Below are positions 44,047-46,388 of a DNA stretch of 46,388 nt, piece by piece. The stretch comes from Promethearchaeota archaeon (GTDB lineage Archaea; Asgardarchaeota; Lokiarchaeia; Sigyniarchaeales; SOKP01): positions 1-46,388 of the forward strand of contig WJIS01000243.1 of NCBI GenBank assembly GCA_014730165.1. Reading direction: 5' to 3'. The first letter of the stretch is position 1, and every line of letters begins with the position of its first letter. Under the pieces are notes generated by a model, which was given only the letters and a program-made list of their open reading frames with translations, had not been told where the DNA came from and made no database searches. The translations under genes and the position numbers were made by a program.

Positions 44047-45126
44047 ATGATTAATGTTGGTGTTATTGCCGCTAGTGGTTATGCTGGAGCTGAAACAGTA
44101 AGATTATTACTAAACCATCCACAAGTCAATCTTAATTATATTACTTCAAGACGGTTTGTTGGTAAATATTTTCATACTATATATCCAAATCTACGAAAAA
44201 TTTCAAAATTGAAATTTGAGGAGTTAGATATTGAAGAAGCTGCAGAAAAATGTGATGTGACTTTTTTAGCAACACCACATGGGATTTCCCAAGAATTTGT
44301 TCCGACATTGATGGAAAGAGGTTTAAAAATAATTGACCAAAGTGCTGATTTTAGATTGAATAACAAGCATAAGTATAAAGAATATTATAAAAAGGAACAT
44401 GGGGCAGCCTACTTATTTAAAGAAGCAGTATATGGATTACCTGAGTTACACAGGTATGAAATTAGAAATGCTAATTTAATAGCGGTTGCGGGATGTCACG
44501 CTTCGAGTGCAATTTATGGGTTATATCCGTTAATATCTGAAGGATTGATTGACATAGAAAAAATAATAATAGACTCTAAAACAGGGTCTTCTGGTTCTGG
44601 TGCAACTTCCAATAAATCAACCCATCATCCAGTAAGAGCAAACAGTATACGACCCTATAAAATGACCAATCATAGACATACAGCTGAAATTGAGCAAGAA
44701 TTAGCACTTTTTAAGAATAAGAATGAATATGAAAATAATGTAGTAAGGGTAGGATTTTCTGCTCATGCAGTAAATCTTGTGAGAGGTATACTTTCAACAA
44801 TCCACATATTTTATAATGAGAATAGAGAAATTGATAATAAAAAATTATTCAGAATTTATAGAAAATATTATGAGAATGAACCATTTTTAAGATTGATAAA
44901 CCAGAATACGGGAGTTTTTAGATTACCTGATCCTAAAATAGTAAAAGGTACAAATTACTGCGATATTGGATTTGAACTAGATCCTCATATGAATCGAATC
45001 GTGGTTTTAAGTGCGTTGGATAATTTAATAAAAGGAACTGCGGGTAATGCAGTTCAGTGTTTGAATATTATGAATGGTTTAGATGAAAAAACGGCATTAG
45101 AATTTCCGGGATTTTTTCCATTATAA
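44047..45126 (+). CDS. argC: N-acetyl-gamma-glutamyl-phosphate reductase (ArgC/LysY)
   Basis: 359 residues. The NADP site GVIAASGYAGAE (5-16), the catalytic Cys150 in VAGCHASSAIYGLYPL, SKTGSSGSGATS and the later NHRHTAEIEQEL are all typical. It reduces an acyl phosphate to semialdehyde in arginine or lysine (LysW-carried) synthesis. In archaea the same protein may serve both; no LysW or kinase is in the window to decide. The next gene is the archaeal shikimate-pathway aldolase. Confidence 0.9.
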   Translation: MINVGVIAASGYAGAETVRLLLNHPQVNLNYITSRRFVGKYFHTIYPNLRKISKLKFEELDIEEAAEKCDVTFLATPHGISQEFVPTLMERGLKIIDQSADFRLNNKHKYKEYYKKEHGAAYLFKEAVYGLPELHRYEIRNANLIAVAGCHASSAIYGLYPLISEGLIDIEKIIIDSKTGSSGSGATSNKSTHHPVRANSIRPYKMTNHRHTAEIEQELALFKNKNEYENNVVRVGFSAHAVNLVRGILSTIHIFYNENREIDNKKLFRIYRKYYENEPFLRLINQNTGVFRLPDPKIVKGTNYCDIGFELDPHMNRIVVLSALDNLIKGTAGNAVQCLNIMNGLDEKTALEFPGFFPL

Positions 45127-45199
45127 AACTAGTTCTTAAAAAGACAAAATCTTAATTATATGATGGACTCTTTATACTAAATTTTTGATGTAAACTAAA

Positions 45200-46003
45200 A
45201 TGTCAGGCTATATTGGTAAGACGATTCGTTTGGAAAGAATAATGAATAGAGATGATGGTAAAACGATAATCGTACCATTAGATCATGGATTAACTGTTGG
45301 TCCAATTAAAGGATTAACGAATGATTTAGGCAAAACGGTAAATCAAATAGCTCTAGGAGGTGCAAATGCGGTATTGGGACATATTGGTATTCCCCTATAT
45401 GCTCATCGAGGTTATGGTCCTGATATTGGATTAATCTTGCATTTATCGGGATCAACATCTATAAGTCCCTCATCTAATTATAAAGTATTAGTAAATAGTG
45501 TCTTAGAGGCGGTGAAAATTGGAGCTGATGGGGTTTCAATTCATATTAATATTGGGACTAAATCAGATCCCGAAATGTTGGAAACTCTGGGAAATATATC
45601 TCGAGAATGTAGAGAATTTGGTATGCCTTTGTTAGCAATGATGTATCCTAGAGGAGAGAACATAAAAGATGAGCATGATAAGGAAGTTGTAAAGATCGCT
45701 GTCAGAGTAGCTGCGGAATTAGGTGCTGATATCGTAAAAACAAATTGGACCGGTGATCCCGATTCTTTTAAGGAGGTTATTGATGGTTGTATGGTTCCTG
45801 TAATAATTGCTGGTGGAAAGAAAGCTAGTATTAAAGAGATTTTAGAAATTACAAAACAATCCATCGATGTGGGAGGTGCGGGTGTTGCGTTTGGGAGGAA
45901 TGTTTTTCAAGCTGAAAACCCGACTAAAGTGGTATCTGCTTTACATTATATAGTTCATAAAAGGTACGAAGTTGAAGAAGCAATAAAGGAAGTTAATCTA
46001 TAA
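45200..46003 (+). CDS. 2-amino-3,7-dideoxy-D-threo-hept-6-ulosonate synthase (aldolase, DeoC/FbaB-like)
   Basis: 267 residues. GKTIRLERIMNR, VPLDHGLTVGPIKGL, LSGSTSISP, MYPRGENI and GAGVAFGRNVFQAENP match the archaeal ADH synthase that opens the alternative aromatic amino-acid route. The Schiff-base lysine is in DIVKTNWTGD. A class I fructose-bisphosphate aldolase of the same superfamily is the alternative, but the GPIKGL pattern favours ADH synthase. Together with argC it forms a two-gene amino-acid synthesis block. Confidence 0.85.
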   Translation: MSGYIGKTIRLERIMNRDDGKTIIVPLDHGLTVGPIKGLTNDLGKTVNQIALGGANAVLGHIGIPLYAHRGYGPDIGLILHLSGSTSISPSSNYKVLVNSVLEAVKIGADGVSIHINIGTKSDPEMLETLGNISRECREFGMPLLAMMYPRGENIKDEHDKEVVKIAVRVAAELGADIVKTNWTGDPDSFKEVIDGCMVPVIIAGGKKASIKEILEITKQSIDVGGAGVAFGRNVFQAENPTKVVSALHYIVHKRYEVEEAIKEVNL

Positions 46004-46031
46004 TATCTAATTTATATAAAAATACAGAAAT

Positions 46032-46388
46032 ATGAAAAAATTAAAAGAACTCAATTTTAATATTGATGATTTATCTATTTTTTTTACTTTATTCAGACTA
46101 GACAATAGTTATTTATTAATGCTCTCAGATCAACAAGGAATGGGGATTGGAGATGTTAGTTTAGGAAGTCCTCCTCGGATTGATGGTATGAAATCAACCT
46201 CAGCATCATATAATCTTTTTGGAATGCATAGATCCCTCTTAAGTTCTGTAATTGCGAAGAGAACATCGTCAATTTTACAAAAACCAGTCTTAATATTATC
46301 TTTCTTCAAGACAGACAAGGAAGAGGATGATTTCATAAAACCTTTAGTAAATTTTGTGAATGAAACACTTGAAAATCTTAAGGATAAA
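46032..46388 (+). CDS. Possible PAC3/PAC4-like proteasome chaperone, 3' end outside the window
   Basis: 119 residues from ATG 46032 to the window end, frame open. It contains SDQQGMGIGDVSLGSPP, then NLFGMHRSLLSSVIAKRTSS, KPVLILSFFKTDKEED and FVNETLENLK. The order strand - GxxxSxL helix - SxxxxxKPVLxSF strand - acidic helix resembles eukaryotic PAC3/PAC4 proteasome chaperones (inference, from layout only). A PAC2-family gene is 6 kb away. It follows the aldolase gene by 28 bases. Confidence 0.5.
   Translation, partial: MKKLKELNFNIDDLSIFFTLFRLDNSYLLMLSDQQGMGIGDVSLGSPPRIDGMKSTSASYNLFGMHRSLLSSVIAKRTSSILQKPVLILSFFKTDKEEDDFIKPLVNFVNETLENLKDK

Overview
The window is archaeal and looks Asgard, most likely Lokiarchaeia-like (inference). 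It encodes TFB, the RNA polymerase subunit Rpo12, release factor aRF1, aIF2-beta, NMD3, RIO1, an archaeal initiator tRNA, archaeal-type phosphopantothenate synthetase and an archaeal shikimate-pathway aldolase. It also encodes a roadblock/LC7 protein, SDS22-like leucine-rich-repeat proteins, a GET3/ArsA ATPase and a C2H2-finger protein. The 23S rRNA is about 3.3 kb, with extra sequence at the places where Asgard expansion segments ES9 and ES39 are known. The DNA is strongly AT-rich, and GTG and TTG starts are frequent.

Bases 1-15,300 are an accessory, cell-surface region. A 2,389-residue membrane protein (PKD/Ig-like domains, calcium-binding DxDxDG repeats, many membrane helices) lies between two copies of the same gene pair: a zinc-phospholipase-C-like protein next to a leucine-rich-repeat protein. 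Between the left pair and the giant gene are the remains of an SMC/Rad50-like ATPase joined to a HEPN domain, broken by an in-frame stop and a frameshift. A small zinc-ribbon membrane protein follows on the right.

Bases 15,640-19,970 hold a lone 23S rRNA gene on the minus strand, with no 16S or 5S beside it. Its flanks form a perfect bulge-helix-bulge processing stem (15968-15988 with 19354-19374). The leader is about 400 bases and contains several hairpins. Candidate TATA boxes for the rRNA and for the divergent DUF72 gene lie near 19.8 kb.

Bases 19,970-46,388 are a gene-dense core region. It covers coenzyme A synthesis (ketopantoate reductase, phosphopantothenate synthetase), a GNAT acetyltransferase, aRF1, the GET3-like ATPase, a tRNA 2-thiolation enzyme, a site-2 protease, initiator tRNA-Met and an RPA-like OB-fold protein. 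A translation and ribosome-biogenesis operon follows (aIF2-beta, DUF424, NMD3, RIO1, KH protein), then FtsZ and a glycosyltransferase coupled to a fold-type III PLP enzyme. Next come a SWIM protein, a YkgJ-type cysteine cluster protein coupled to a ThiI-like PP-loop protein, a PAC2 proteasome-assembly chaperone, Rpo12 (49 codons), TFB, a zinc-finger protein, a roadblock protein, a CxxC protein, ArgC/LysY and the ADH synthase. The last gene is cut by the window end and may be a PAC3/PAC4-like proteasome chaperone.

All calls come from reading the sequence. No database search was run, and comparisons with known families or rRNAs are from memory.
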